Below, one piece after another: positions 11,173 to 23,180 of a stretch of 64,000 bases of DNA. Positions within the stretch are counted from its first letter, which is position 1, and every line of letters begins with the position of its first letter. The stretch spans positions 5,098,028 through 5,162,027 of the forward strand of contig JAJEKV010000034.1 in the NCBI GenBank assembly GCA_021234155.1, written 5' to 3'. Position numbers and translations under genes: made by a program. Origin of the DNA: Isoetes taiwanensis. Lineage: Eukaryota > Streptophyta > Lycopodiopsida > Isoetales > Isoetaceae. The notes below the pieces were generated by a model. It did not search any database, had not been told where the DNA came from, and saw only the letters and a program-made list of their open reading frames with translations.

Positions 11173-13298
11173 GAAATCCCTGACGAATTTGACCATATCT
11201 AGGCATTGCTATCTTTGCGTTGGTCCATAACCGATGATCAAAGAAAGCTTATCAAGTCTCGGCCATGGATCAGCTTGACCAGCTTGAGGATATATTTGAT
11301 GAAGCAAATTCATAATCATGCCATAGAAGACCACTTGGCTCCATTATGAAGAGGGTTTCGGTGTTGGGAGACTTCGTACAGACAGCCCGTTATGAACATG
11401 GATCTTAATTTTTTGATGTTCAATGCTGCAAGAAACACCTATATTTGGATCGTTCAACAAGTACTCAAATGCATAGGAATGAGAATGATAGTTATATTGC
11501 TAGCGATCTTGCATCTTAACCAACTAATCGAGGAAGAAGGGCATCATGTTTCTTCGTGTTCCTTTGGATGAATGGTGTAGGGCCATCTTGGGCGCAAGCT
11601 TCGGAAAGAAGAGTTGGAAAGATAAAAGCATCAGAGAATGGCGAAACAAAAGTTTGAACAGGAAAGTGAAGGGCTTTGAAAGAGATTGCTATGTCAATTG
11701 ATTCAAGTTCTTAGTTGAATTGAAGTGGTTACTAATATTGCTTAGGCAAAACAAGTTCAAAATTTCAATAGGCATTTTATTATTATTACCTTAATATTGC
11801 TCATCAACTTGTAATCTTATGCACGACGATAGATCGAAACTTCAAAATTCATGAAATGGTTGGGTCAATATCGGCTTAAATAAAGCTGCATTTGAAGTAG
11901 CAATCAAGTAAAGGTTTTGTTATGGCCCAACATCTCGATAGCTCAAAGGATGGATGCCATTCATGGTTTTTGTTTTACATGTAGTTCCTTTGTTATATAC
12001 GCAAAGGACAACCAAAATGGTTGCCCTAGTTGTATATCACCTCACTACCTTATCACTGCTCAAATCAATAAGTTTTGGCATCCTCATGGTAAGGTTTCTT
12101 AATCATTAAGAGCAATCAAGTGGACAACACCAAGCGAGGGCAAAAAAGCATCATACTCATTCATGTGAAATTAACCATCCTGTTGGCATTGGTGGCCCGT
12201 TTCTTTCACTAGACTTGTGTTATCAACCATAAGACCCGGATATTGCAACCATCCACAAGAAAAAGATATTATCCACTAAGCGTGAGCGAGAGAATAATCG
12301 GTAGGCACTCTCAATAATCCCAAAGGTGGGAGGGCATCTTGTACAGCATCTCAATCATGGCGTGCCTTTTTCTTCCTTGCCCAACCATTGGCTTAAGTGC
12401 TTATTCTTGAAGTTGCATGGCAGTACATGCCATTTGTTCCCTCTTCTGTTGCAAAATACTCTTGAAATACTCGGACATTATGAAATTCATCTGGATACTA
12501 ATACCTCTATAGAATTCATGAAATATACAAGCAATTGACACTTTAAGTTTCTAAATGGTTTTGCCTTCCATTTAAAATGCTCTTTTTATTAAATTTCTTA
12601 TTTAATTATATCAAGCTATGGCATAGCATTTGATAGTATCAGCACCACAAGAGATTATACATAAAACATCGATACTAGATTAACATAACTTCAACTTCGT
12701 TCTCGGTGCCATTGGATAATAGTTTATTACTTTCATCAGTCTTCAATACTTACCTCGGCTCATTGGATATAAGCATTGTTTGCACTCACCCCGAGCACTT
12801 ATAGAAGCCAAAGAGCATTGCAATTGCTAACAGTCTTGTACAAATTGACAATCAATCAGAATATGCTCCAAATGTGAATGGCCGTTATCAATTAACAAAT
12901 ATAGTATAACCACAGCAGGAATAAAACAAAACTTCATAGGAGTCACAAAAAGGATCGCATTCAAAAAGCAATGGAGTTTCAAAGCTTGGCTATAGCTGAA
13001 AACATGAATGAATTTAGTAATGATTCCAATCATGCCCATACTTCTTGCAATTGTAGGTGAAATGAACTCTTCCTTCAATTACTTATCGATCTATTACAGC
13101 GAGGGGACAGATGGAAAGACTGTGCTGCTATATCTTGCTTATCGGCGGCGACAAAGTATAGCATTAGCATATGTATCTTGACTACATGAATAAGGGGCAC
13201 AGACAAAGAAGAGAGTATCAACTAGTGTTAATGATGTGTTTCCATTTAAGCTGTACAAATGAAACCACATGCAAATAAGGAAAAAGAACATTGCATCA
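11173..13298. other. AT-rich intergenic stretch
   Basis: No family signature on either strand. Short open frames (for example plus 12326-12538, minus 13078-12827) have no recognisable motif and are not supported as genes. The right end includes the probable 3' untranslated region of the CAF1 gene (below 13299 on the minus strand). Confidence 0.55.
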
Positions 13299-14150
13299 TT
13301 AAATTTCACCAATATCTACACCCAATCCATAAAAGTACACCTGCATATTGCTCTGTACATCCATTAAAATGTCCCCTTTTAGCTCGAAAATACACAGGAC
13401 GTCACAAGGCTATCAGAACCAACTTGATGTGAAGGACCAATACGTTCCACTTTTCGAGCTTCAGCTACCCTATTAAGACCTCCATGCATGTCCACGAATC
13501 TCATGAGGTGTTTGATATCATATACAACAGGAAAATACTGGCGTAAGAGATTAAAAAACGCTGCTTCAGTAGCAGGAAGATTTTGGCAGGTCGAGAAGCT
13601 TTAGCGGTATCAAAATCATAACCACTATGAAATGTTATCCAATGCACAGATTCATTTAGGACTATTCCAGGAGGACATGAGCAACTCACCAAATACATGT
13701 GAATCAATGCCATCAATGAGATTCTTCCGAAAATCTATACCGCTTTGCCTGAGTAGATCAATGGAATCATGTGCATAAACATCTTCCATAACATTAAACT
13801 CCTTGAAATTAAACTGCCCACACACAACCCTCTTTAGTACTACCGCATTGGGGCAGGTTACCGTTTTCATCGGTGAAGGTAAGACCAAGTTGGATGAGCT
13901 TGAGCATTTCCACATTTGCACGAAGAGTTTGGTAGTTGAATTCTGCGGTCGTTTTGAAGATACCAACAGGGCGAACAACTATGCACGGAACTCTGTATCC
14001 ATGGCAATGAATGGGTAGTCATCAACAATCTCCCGGATTAGGTCAAACTCATCGTCTAAGTTGTGCGCCGGACTTGCGAATCCGTGGTTTTCCTTCCAGC
14101 ATCATGTGGGCGATTTCTTCACGGGTCACGGTGTGATTCTTGACACCTGA
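13299..14150 (-). pseudogene. CAF1: CCR4-associated factor 1 (CAF1/CNOT7-type) mRNA deadenylase, frame-broken as assembled
   Basis: CAF1 is the DEDD-family 3'-5' exonuclease of the CCR4-NOT complex that shortens mRNA poly(A) tails. On the minus strand I read, in order, [20 protein letters not shown], the D-x-E of MDTEF (about 14002-13988), [56 protein letters not shown] (second catalytic D, near 13611-13634), [25 protein letters not shown] (H and last D, 13439-13404), then FNGCTEQYAGV and a TAA stop at 13301-13299. All five DEDDh residues are present and the coding part is intronless, as usual in plants. The frame breaks about five times. Each placed break except one T-homopolymer lies at a CTG/CAG site, so error is as likely as decay. 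The N-terminus before DDEFDL is unclear; an acceptor-like TTTCCTTTCAG lies near 14150. Confidence 0.88.
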
Positions 14151-14389
14151 AAGGAAAGTGAGGAACCCTAGTTTTGCATGAGTGCTTGCATGACCTTGTT
14201 TCTGTTTCTTGGTAATCTTTAACTTGTTTTTGTCACATCAATTCCATGAAATAAAATATCTTAACTTTTTATGTAATGTTTAATTAAAACACACAAAAAC
14301 ATATATGGCAAATACATGTGTTTACAGCAACAAATTGGGGCATTTTTTGAGATTTCCCCTATCATTAGGGCTACTAGATCAATAGTTAT

Positions 14390-14400
14390 CACTACAAGAA
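14390..14400 (+). repeat. CACTACAAGAA motif, possible CACTA transposon terminus
   Basis: The 11-mer matches the terminal inverted repeat start common in plant CACTA (En/Spm) elements. No matching TTCTTGTAGTG end was found nearby, so this may be chance or a fragment. Confidence 0.3.
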
Positions 14401-14738
14401 TATAATTGGCTATAAGGAATTGAATTGTTTTAAATTTTTAATCTCAGAGATGATACAATGCAAAAACCTAAGAAATCATAACTATGTGGGATTAGCATAG
14501 CTGCTCAAGCACCTCTAAAAAGAAGACGCTAGTGCAACCATCGAAGTGTTTTCAAAGCATGTAATTGTTAAAAGTGATGTAAATGAACTAGTACACTTTG
14601 GCGGCGTTGGACAAATGCAAAATGTATGGTGTTCATCTCTAAACCTTCCTTAACAATACCTACATATCATGCTTTCTGGGTTTTTTCTCATGATCTCACC
14701 TACCCAACTCAATTTTGAGCTAGTATGCACCGTAAATA

Positions 14739-14855
14739 GCTACAATGGCATAGCAAATGTCTCTTCATAGCAAATGTGCTAATAGATACTCATATTATGG
14801 GCTACAATGGCATAGAAAATGCCTCTTCATAGCAAATGCGCCAATAGATACTCAT
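14739..14855. repeat. Tandem duplication, 62-bp period
   Basis: GCTACAATGGCATAG starts at 14739 and again at 14801. About 55 bp are shared with four differences. Confidence 0.9.
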
Positions 14856-16539
14856 GTGTCATAGGGGTCAATGTGGGATTAATTTACTCTTGTTCTGAGT
14901 TGTCTTAACCTTTTTAAAAACTCTTGACATTCCAAAGTTTCGCTATGAAGGGGGTATTCAAGTATTACCTCAACTGAGTGGGCTCTGCAGTGTTATTCAC
15001 ATATATGCAAGGAATGTTTTTGAGCACTTGCGAGAGAGAGTCTTGAATATTTCTCCATATGCAAGGTTTGGCAATCAAGTGCCTCCATGTTTTCCATTCT
15101 TATAATAAAGTATATGGCATCGTAGCAGCATAGAGAGAGGCAAAAACCCCAGCTCTTGCAGGAGCATTAGGCATTAGACCATACATAGTCCAAAAGGCTT
15201 TAAAAACTTGCTCTATAGAACATGTTATCACAAGATCCCACATCTTTACCTCGTAAAATATCAACTCAACTAACACCTGAAACAAGTGTGCTTGATGGGA
15301 TCAATCATAAAGCTTTGTTTTAAGAGACAATCATTCAGCATACAAATGTTGAGTTTACATCCCTCTGATTGTCCTTTTTAGGTTACAAAGTGTTTCTAGA
15401 TATTAAATCGCTATTATGGACATGAACAACCAAAGTTATTAGTTTCATTCAAGTTGACTTGCATACCGGTTTTTTAGGCAAAAGTTCATAAGTTCATCTC
15501 GTTGTCATTACATACTAGTTGCAACATGAGCTAAGAGAACATCACCATCCACATATAACTACCTATGATGTAGATAGCATATCTTACTCCTCAATTTCCA
15601 TGTTGAATAAACCAATTTCCAAATTGAAGAATGCATAAGCTATTCAAGGTAAGAGAGAATGGCACTCTTGACATGCTCTTACATATTGAGAAGTAATTTG
15701 GGAAGCTAGTTTAATGGTAACTATGGATTTATCATAATGGATAAAAACAACAATCTTGTCGATTGTTTGGTGATGTGAAATATGTGACGATTTTTGAGGG
15801 TCTAATTGTTTCAATAATAGCTTGGATCCATGATATTCCAAAGGCTCAAACTACTTTTCAAAAGGCCTAACAAAGAGTTTTGCAAACAAGAGACTAACAA
15901 TGAGGGTTGGTAAATGGAAGAACAATGTATGTCATCATCTTTTTAAGTTGAAACTACCAATCTCTATAGTGAGAAAAAAAATCCTCCTTAAATCTCATAG
16001 CGAGGGCTAGAACAATCTGAAGTCCAACCCATTTCATGCTTTACCTATAATCCCATAATCTGCTAAGGCCTTTGCCAAACCTCTAACATTATCTCGTGAA
16101 AACAAAATTAGACATGTCTACTTTGAAAGAGCATGTGACATCCCATGAGGATCATACAATTGACCTAAGTTCATACAAGCCTAGAAAAATGACCCAAAGT
16201 TTGTGTAACACTCCCTTATCCTGGCCCTGTATCCACCCTTTAAAGGGGATACTAAGACCGCAGAATAGCCAAGGACTACTTTCCATTCAATTCAATTTAA
16301 TTTTTCTGTATCTGCACCCTTGTACAACATTTTATATATGTCTTATTTGCCTTTATCTATCTAAATCTCAATCTTTGCATTTCGAAGTTTGCACAATCCT
16401 GCTTCTAGGCCAAGGCACCTAAGCTAGCTCGCCTTTTATGGTCGGGCCGCTTTTTGCCAAGTTGCTTGCCGATTCTGAGCGCCGACGACACTTTGGGCAA
16501 GAGGATGGAGAAGTGCGGGCAAGACGCTAGCAAAAAGCC

Positions 16540-17850
16540 CGCCTTGTGATTCTACTATTGACCATATTCACCCGCTAACACTCATGAGGATATTTTAATC
16601 TATCGCCGCATCAGATCGCTGTTTTGTGGATTTCGCAGGCTTTGACACAAAGGCTCGGATAAGTTGTGGGATGATTGAGACGTATTTAGACCCCCCGACG
16701 ACTTGCACGTTATATACAAACTATACGAGGCTTGCTCCACTGCCTTCACAATCGCTTGGGAGCCCGCAGTTAGTAAAGATTGCGGTGCGCCAGCTGCCCC
16801 TCTATCCCCGACGCCTTCGGCTTGTACATTGACCAGCCAGAAGAATGGCTAGCCGAGCACGGGGAGGGCGCCAGCTGATGCACCACATAATCCCAAGAAC
16901 TCATATGCCGATGATGTTGGCCCGCCGCATATACCCCTGGACATATGCGCCACCCTGGATGCTTTGGACACTCCTCGGCCAATTCAATCGACACGAGAGT
17001 TAACTTGGCCAAGACAAGGGTGATACGGGTCCCATCATCCCTAAGACCTAATGCCTTCCTCATTCACTTACCAGGCAGGTGTAGTGGAGGTGGCTCACCT
17101 ATAAGTATTTGGGCATTGAGTTTTCTACCACACACACCGATACATCCATCGTGTTACGTCAATGCAGACTGGAAAGCCTCAGATGCAATGCAAAACAACA
17201 AATACAAGGCGTAGTCAGATGCATGGGGTCACCAGCACACTTGTTCAGTGGCCTTGGTTGAACCTGCGTCCCCTCTATGGGGCGTATGGGGGGCTGATAT
17301 CCCTCACCACTTGGAACGATCTAGAGCAGCATGCAAAGCTTTTGGCTCTGCACCGGGAGGAAATCCACGGTCCCATATCGATCTTTGCCCAAAGAGACAT
17401 GCTTCCTTCCATTACAGAGGGTCACAAGACCGAACGCCACATTATTTACTTCAGTAAGGTGGTGGCTATGGATGAAGCTCGGCTGCCCAACCTTGCTTTG
17501 GCAAGCATGATGGGGCCCGCAGCGACTAAAGCTCATTGAAAGACAAGCAAGCCCGCTGGTTCTCGCTTATGGAATGTGCAGCACACAGATGTGGACCAAA
17601 GGTATACACCGAAGAACGCTACCGCTTTGAAGCAAGACGGATGCTTGCTTCATGGCCAAGCTTTGGGATGCGTAGGCCCCGGCCACATGTCAAGGTGGCA
17701 AATTATCGCATGTTACTAGCTAATCCCATGCTCACGAGGGGCCCACACCACTACCAAGCACTCCATCTACCCATGAAAAAGCTGGTGGTGATTAAGCCTC
17801 CATTCAAGACAGTACACCACTCAGATTGAGACAGGAGATGGATTCGGAGT
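16540..17850 (+). pseudogene. LINE reverse transcriptase and C-terminal region (frame-broken)
   Basis: Two of the RT catalytic blocks are readable: FVDFAGFD (first catalytic aspartate) and the YADD box at 16904-16915 (other two aspartates). GLYIDQPEEWLAEHG (about 16817-16862) precedes YADD, as expected for the palm domain. Downstream, two long open stretches (17162-17539 and 17536-17829) overlap by a few bases in different frames and probably form one original C-terminal region; they contain RPLYGAYGGLI and a basic RPRPHVKVANYRMLL. Only a few breaks are needed to account for the whole, making this better kept than the L1-type copy. Confidence 0.75.
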
Positions 17851-18245
17851 CGCAAGAGGACAGTCCGCCGCCGCTACCGTACGCCATTGAGATGAAAGTC
17901 ACGCCCTCCAGGCCTGTTCCGGCTGCATTTGTTATTGGTCCGCTCGGTATGCTCGTTAGTTGTGCCCCATCGTGCCTTGCATGAGCATCGAAAGACCTAC
18001 CAGAGGCTTGTTGGGGATCAGACTGGAGGTAATGGATACGACTCGCCTATGCCCTCGTCCGGCATTAACCTCACTGCATTGTGATTATGTATATAACTCC
18101 GTAGGTATGTCAAGATCCTTATTGCTACTAAGGTTTTTCTCCAAAACTCCTGGGCGGGGTTTTTTAATCCCCGGTAGGTAATACCGCTGCGCTCTTTTGT
18201 ACTTGGGTCCTATAGGCCATTGGTTCCCCGTGGACTATAAAATCA

Positions 18246-18262
18246 TATTCTATTCTATTCTC
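18246..18262 (+). repeat. TATTC microsatellite at LINE 3' end
   Basis: Three direct copies of TATTC plus a partial copy, at the end of the LINE-derived block. Confidence 0.7.
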
Positions 18263-19265
18263 TTTACACCTAATTCCACTTCAAAATGCTCCCCAAGTAT
18301 GGATCTCTTGTTCAAAGATATTGTTATTTTGTTATTGTGTGTGCTTTGATTGTCATATTGGTCTTCGTAGATATTGGATGGTTGCTACCTATATTGTTCT
18401 CTTATATATGGATCTCTCACATATATGATATCCTCATGATGCCTGTGATTAAGTAATAATAGAACTCTAAGTTAGTAACTTCGACTAAAAGATAAGATAC
18501 TAGTTGCATTAGTAGTATGCACTACTCCTAGTTTAGTGGCCATTGAACCATGCACCATCCCCGCCAAGCCCATATATGATCTCAATATCTATTATAGAAG
18601 AACATGCATTCAGCCTAAGCATTATCTTCAAGTGCATCTTATCCATATTCTAGAATCTTGGGACTTGTTGCTTAACTAATCATACAATGATATTTTATAG
18701 GGCTTAGCTTTGGACTTGATTTGGAGGTTCCGAGTAATGTATGACCTTCCTCACGCCCCTCATTTTGAAATATTATCTCCCCAGCTCTACTTGCTAAGAT
18801 GACTATCACCACGCTTAATCCCAAGGAGCTTTTTGGTCGATGGGTGTGGAATTTTGGGTACAATCCCCATGTTCTCATGCATAAGAATACCTAAGAAATG
18901 CATAAGAATACCTAAGATCATGCTTAGATTCAATTATCATGGTGGCCAATTGCGCTTGCCGCAATGAGACCTAAGGTCATGTGTCCCATACATTCGATCA
19001 TAATTGTCACAGGCTTGGGAGAGGGGCTTAAATAATGTCAAACCTTTTGGCCTTTATTTCTAACTAGTTAGTCTTGTGTAACTAGCTCTCTACTCCTTAG
19101 GAAATGTTCGAGGTCAGCTTGCTTCCTAGTATATTTCAACATCGAGAATATCTCTATGTTGAGAGAGGTTTAGCAAGAAAGCAAGCAATTGAAGATGCTT
19201 TCAAAGAATTGTAGATCTTGCTTAATTAGAGGCATATCAATAGGTAATTTGATTAGATAAAAGGC
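18263..19265. other. Intergenic stretch before the tandem array
   Basis: AT-rich, no gene seen. Contains a 20-bp direct duplication, ATGCATAAGAATACCTAAGA, at 18877-18896 and 18898-18917. Confidence 0.6.
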
Positions 19266-20160
19266 ATAATCTCAAAGTTGGAGCATTCTCGACGCCACCA
19301 AGGGGTTTAGTCATGGTTGAGGCATAATCTTAGAGTTGGAGCATTCCCTCGACTGTCAAGGGGTTTAGTCATGGTTGAGGCATTCTCGACTCAAGTTGGG
19401 AATGCCTCCATCCGCATCGCCCCTTCAAGGGAGATTTAATAGAAGGAATTTAGTCGACCGGATGCCTTATCGACTAGCCAATCGTGCAAGATTATAGGAT
19501 TTAGTCCGATTGAGGCATTCTTGATTTCAGCAGTTTGAGAATGCTCCACCTGCATAAGACCTTTCCCTCTAAAGATCTAAAGAGAGAGGATTTGGTTTGA
19601 CTAGGTGCATTCTCAATTCAAGAGTCGAAATATGCCTTCGACCAGCCAATCGGAAAAGCTCAAGAGGTTTAGTCCTGATTGAAGCTTGGGGGTTTTAAGT
19701 CCGAAGGAGGCATTCTCGGTCCCTCCACTCAGACTAAGCCCCTCTTCTAAAGATTTAGAGGAAAGATATTGAGGTATTCTAAACTTGTGAATTGAGAGTG
19801 CTCCACCCAAACCGAGCCCCTTCCTCCTCAAGATTTGGAAGAGAGGATTTAGTTCGACTGGGCATTCTCAACCCAAGTCGAGAAAAAATGCCAATTCCTA
19901 CGACTAGCCAATCGGAAATCTCAAGGTGTTTTGTCCGCTGAAGCATTCTCATCAAGAGTCAACAATGTCCGATCAACGGTGACTAAGCCCTCTTCTTTGA
20001 AGATTGACAGAGAGGGACTTAGTCACGACCATGTGCATTCTAATTCGAGACTTCGACAGAGTCGAGAATACGCCTTCTCAACTAACCAATCAGGAAATTT
20101 AACGGGTTTAATTGGAGAGAATAATGCAATTTTGAGAATTTTGACCTCAATTAATCTAGT
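19266..20160. repeat. Inverted subrepeat cluster, unit 1
   Basis: Irregular repeats of about 100-200 bp built from two hairpin motifs: GCATTCTCGACTC facing GAGTCGAGAATGC-like sequence, and CCTCTTCTAAAG facing TTTAGAGGAGAG. Each repeat also carries GGTTTAGTCC and CTAGCCAATC boxes. The same cluster occurs at 23181-24085, 27114-27960 and 31013-31920. Confidence 0.85.
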
Positions 20161-20366
20161 CAAGTCGAGTATTTTCTCCTACTTCTATAGCATGAGTATC
20201 CATCAAAATTATTAATTGCCACCCAAGTATTTTCGTGGCCCACCCACCACTATTATTGATGGTACATACATACACCATTATTATGTATATGATACTGTAT
20301 GTTTTGTCAATAATTTCATGGGTATAAATATAACCGCACTTGGAGTGAAGGAGGCATTCATTTGCA

Positions 20367-20629
20367 ATGTCTCTAAGCATTTAGAATCAAGTAAATAGAG
20401 CTCCCCGTCATCAGCGAGCTGAAAATATCGACTCCATCACCCGGCTCCATGACTTACAATGATCCTCAATAAGCATAATGAGAGGTATCCAAATTGATCC
20501 CTACTTGCAATCCATAGCTAATCGTCATGAGATCGATTCCCCTACACACCATGTTGTTATCCATCTCATATGGCTTCCGGAGCGTGATTGTGGAGATTGA
20601 CTCGTTGACCTTGTGGTCACGATGAGTGA
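20367..20629 (+). pseudogene. Disrupted copy of the 89-residue ORF, unit 1
   Basis: Starts ATGTCTCTAAGCATTTAG, so a stop appears at codon 6 because the segment between 'CTC' and 'GGCATT' differs from units 3 and 4. The remainder (GCTGAAAATATCGACTCC onward) aligns base for base except at CTG-containing positions. Confidence 0.7.
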
Positions 20630-20819
20630 TCTTGTGATTATTGTGTGCTTTAGGTGTATCCAGCACCTATTCAAAGAATATATAATGTAGTAATGTATAA
20701 GAGCTCTTGTACTATTATGAAGAATGCAGAGCATAATGAAAAGTAACTAATTTATTGTAGAAAGCATAATCTCTATTGGTTTTGATGCTTAAGTATCTTC
20801 CCCTACATCTCGCCGCTTT

Positions 20820-23130
20820 TTGGTCAATAATTCATGTAGCTGAACTACTAATTATGGTATCATTGCATTTGCGGCCGTCTTAATCGAACAACCATAGTCT
20901 ATGGTTTTGAGACGTTGATAGTGAGGCCTATCTTTTGATTCTCGCTTCCACCTTTTATGCCAACAATCTTATATTGTTGAGCATAAGATGCACCTTTCCT
21001 TGCTATGCTCCCATCAAGATACAAACACTTCTTCGTGAATGGGGCAGTAGGGGGTCTTGCATGTGGTCCTCTTCAGCAAAGGCCATCCGTAGGACATGAG
21101 TCCACCGGGTCTGATGAGCAAAAAGCATACCTTTCTTCACATCCCTCGATATGGATCGAATATTTCAACCGGGTTTTGAGTTTATCCTTTGTGCCCCATG
21201 TAGTGGGGTGGTGGTGTGTACTCATCGCGGCATTATGCAATCAGGCTCATCTAGCATGGCCTGTCTAGTTAGAGGCCAAAAATTTTTGATTTCCTCTACC
21301 CGAATGGAATATCCCCAAGTGCATGCATCAAATTTAACCAAGAGTCAATAATCTCGCTCATATAGGCAAGGAACCATGAGTTTATTCCAAAGACGAGAGA
21401 TATTTACCCAACGATCATGTACTTCACAATGGATGATCTCAAAGCACCTATATCCCTTAGTGTTGCATGTGGCTTCATAGCCTTTTGCTTCTCGACATTG
21501 GTATTGTTGGCTTACCGTTAGCATCCGCCTTCCACATTCTTATTCCATTCTCCGTGGGCAACCATTCCCGGCGCCCCGGCCTCATCTTATAATACATGAG
21601 CGCCAACCTCTCTCATGGAAAACTTGAAAAAGCAAGGGCTCCAAGTGACCAATCATGCAATCCTTCTTGTCTAGAATGTAACCTTTCACGAACGACTTCC
21701 AATCAGAACTTCGACACCGTGGTAAGGTGCCGGTGCTTGATGCCACATTCTCAAATAGTTGCATAAATTTAGGAATAGTGAGTGCATCCGACCCCAAGCA
21801 AGAAAGTTGAGTAATTTTCAAATAGTGCATCATGTCATCATGGGTTCAATGGCCAAGTTGGACCTGATCAAAAACCCCTAACCATACAAGATAAAAAAAA
21901 GATAAGAGAAAAGATATCTATTCTTGTTCGCCGAGCAATTGTCTAGTTGCGTATAGAGTCTTCTTTGGTAGCCGTTTAGGGTGGGCTGGAGCTTTGGTGG
22001 AGGTAAGAACTCTTCTCCATTGCTATTCTTTTTGGTCCTCAATGCATCCGAAGTTAAGGATTGTTGCCTCAAGATGCACAAATGATGATCTGCATCTCTT
22101 AAATGGCTCCAATTGTCTCCTAAGCATCCTCAAGGGCTTTTATGTGTGTGGGTCCAAAGATCCCACGCGGAAATTAGAATCATCCTTCCATAGATCGAGG
22201 AAAAATGGCCCAAGGCGCCTATGCCATGGCCGCGGCATTAGTGCATCTATAATATCAATTTCAAGCATTCTCCCTCCATACCGATTTTGCCAACTTCTGT
22301 CTAGAAACCATGGTTTTGTTCCTGATCCATTTTATCATGAATGATCGCCAATGCATGCTCGATCACGATGTGATAAAGCCATCCACGACCAAAGAAGGTC
22401 CTACAAGATATCCGGGCCGCCATGTGTGCCTTCCTTTCCATCCGCAATTTCTTCTCCCTTGGATCTCTTTGTCCCAGCCATTTTCTTTTTTATTACAATA
22501 CAGCTTGTTGCACTTTGAAAATGCAATCCTCTTCGCTATAGCCACCTCTCGAAAGTGGTGTTCCTTCCATCCGGATAGGAATGAAGATGCGTAAATGTGC
22601 TTGCCTCGGCTATCTCCACCACAATCGGGTATTCATCTCATGGAGAATGTCTCTTTTGGTCAAGACACATAAAAAGCCTCTTCACATTCTCCTTCACACC
22701 CTCGCTTGTTATTTTCAACCAGGGCATCGCTTTTATTCTCGCCTATATACATGGACAACACAAGATTTCCAGCTAGAGTGTGTGACCTTGGTTTCTTTGA
22801 ACCCGTGATACCATGTTCTCGCACTCGTGGTCCAGCTAGGAAAAGCTTACGCGACCAAAAAAAGTGGACACAAGTTGACATGGGTATACCATAGGCTTTG
22901 TGCCATGCCGCCTCGGACTTCGCCCATTTTTTGAGCAAAGGTCCAACATGTTGTAAGCAAAGTTGGTCATGTCCGCAAAGACTCATATTCCAAAAACTAC
23001 ATGCACGCGATCTCACCTGTGGAGAAGTTAGCACAACATCTTCAAATGCAACAAATTGAAGATTTGAACTCTAAAATGGCAGCTTGCTCTTTCTTTCAGC
23101 TTTACTATCCTTGGCCAGCTTTTCGTGGTG
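20820..23130 (-). pseudogene. Minus-strand gene of array unit 1 (probable DUF7869-type protein), fragmented
   Basis: Readable minus-strand pieces are 23034-22660 (includes HDQLCLQHVGPLL), 22081-21878 and 21833-21582 (SDALTIPKFMQLFENVASS, then KSFVKGYILDKKDCMIGHLE). The order matches the other units. The identification rests on the VGHTHDDIDALF motif, which is readable in unit 3. Confidence 0.5.
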
Positions 23131-23180
23131 TGCGATTCATCATTTTATAACGCCTTTTTAGAGTTTTTTCGAACTCACTA

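Larger units (their letters stand above)
14151..16425. other. AT-rich intergenic stretch with small duplications
   Basis: No coding signature. It holds a CACTA-like terminal motif at 14390-14400 and a 62-bp-period duplication at 14739-14855; otherwise nothing recognised. Confidence 0.55.
16426..18262 (+). mobile_element. Second LINE (non-L1 type), 5'-truncated, with TATTC-repeat tail
   Basis: GC content rises abruptly near 16426 and falls after 18180. The plus strand encodes reverse transcriptase blocks including STLDHIFTLTLM (about 16555-16590), FVDFAGFD (16623-16646) and SYADDV (16901-16918), followed by VNLAKTRV (about 16998-17022) and a long C-terminal part to about 17850. These blocks differ from the L1-type LINE at 7060-11172 and resemble RTE/CR1-like RTs. 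The 3' end has TATTC repeated three times (18246-18260), like the short microsatellite tails of RTE-type LINEs instead of poly(A). The absence of an endonuclease fits ordinary 5' truncation. Confidence 0.75.
19266..23180. repeat. Array unit 1
   Basis: First full unit. Its subrepeat block is 19266-20160. The plus ORF is disrupted (20367-20629), and the minus gene remnants run about 23130-20820. Confidence 0.9.

Noticed and set aside
14390-14400. Complete CACTA element
   Set aside because: Only one 11-bp end-like motif; no partner end or target duplication seen.
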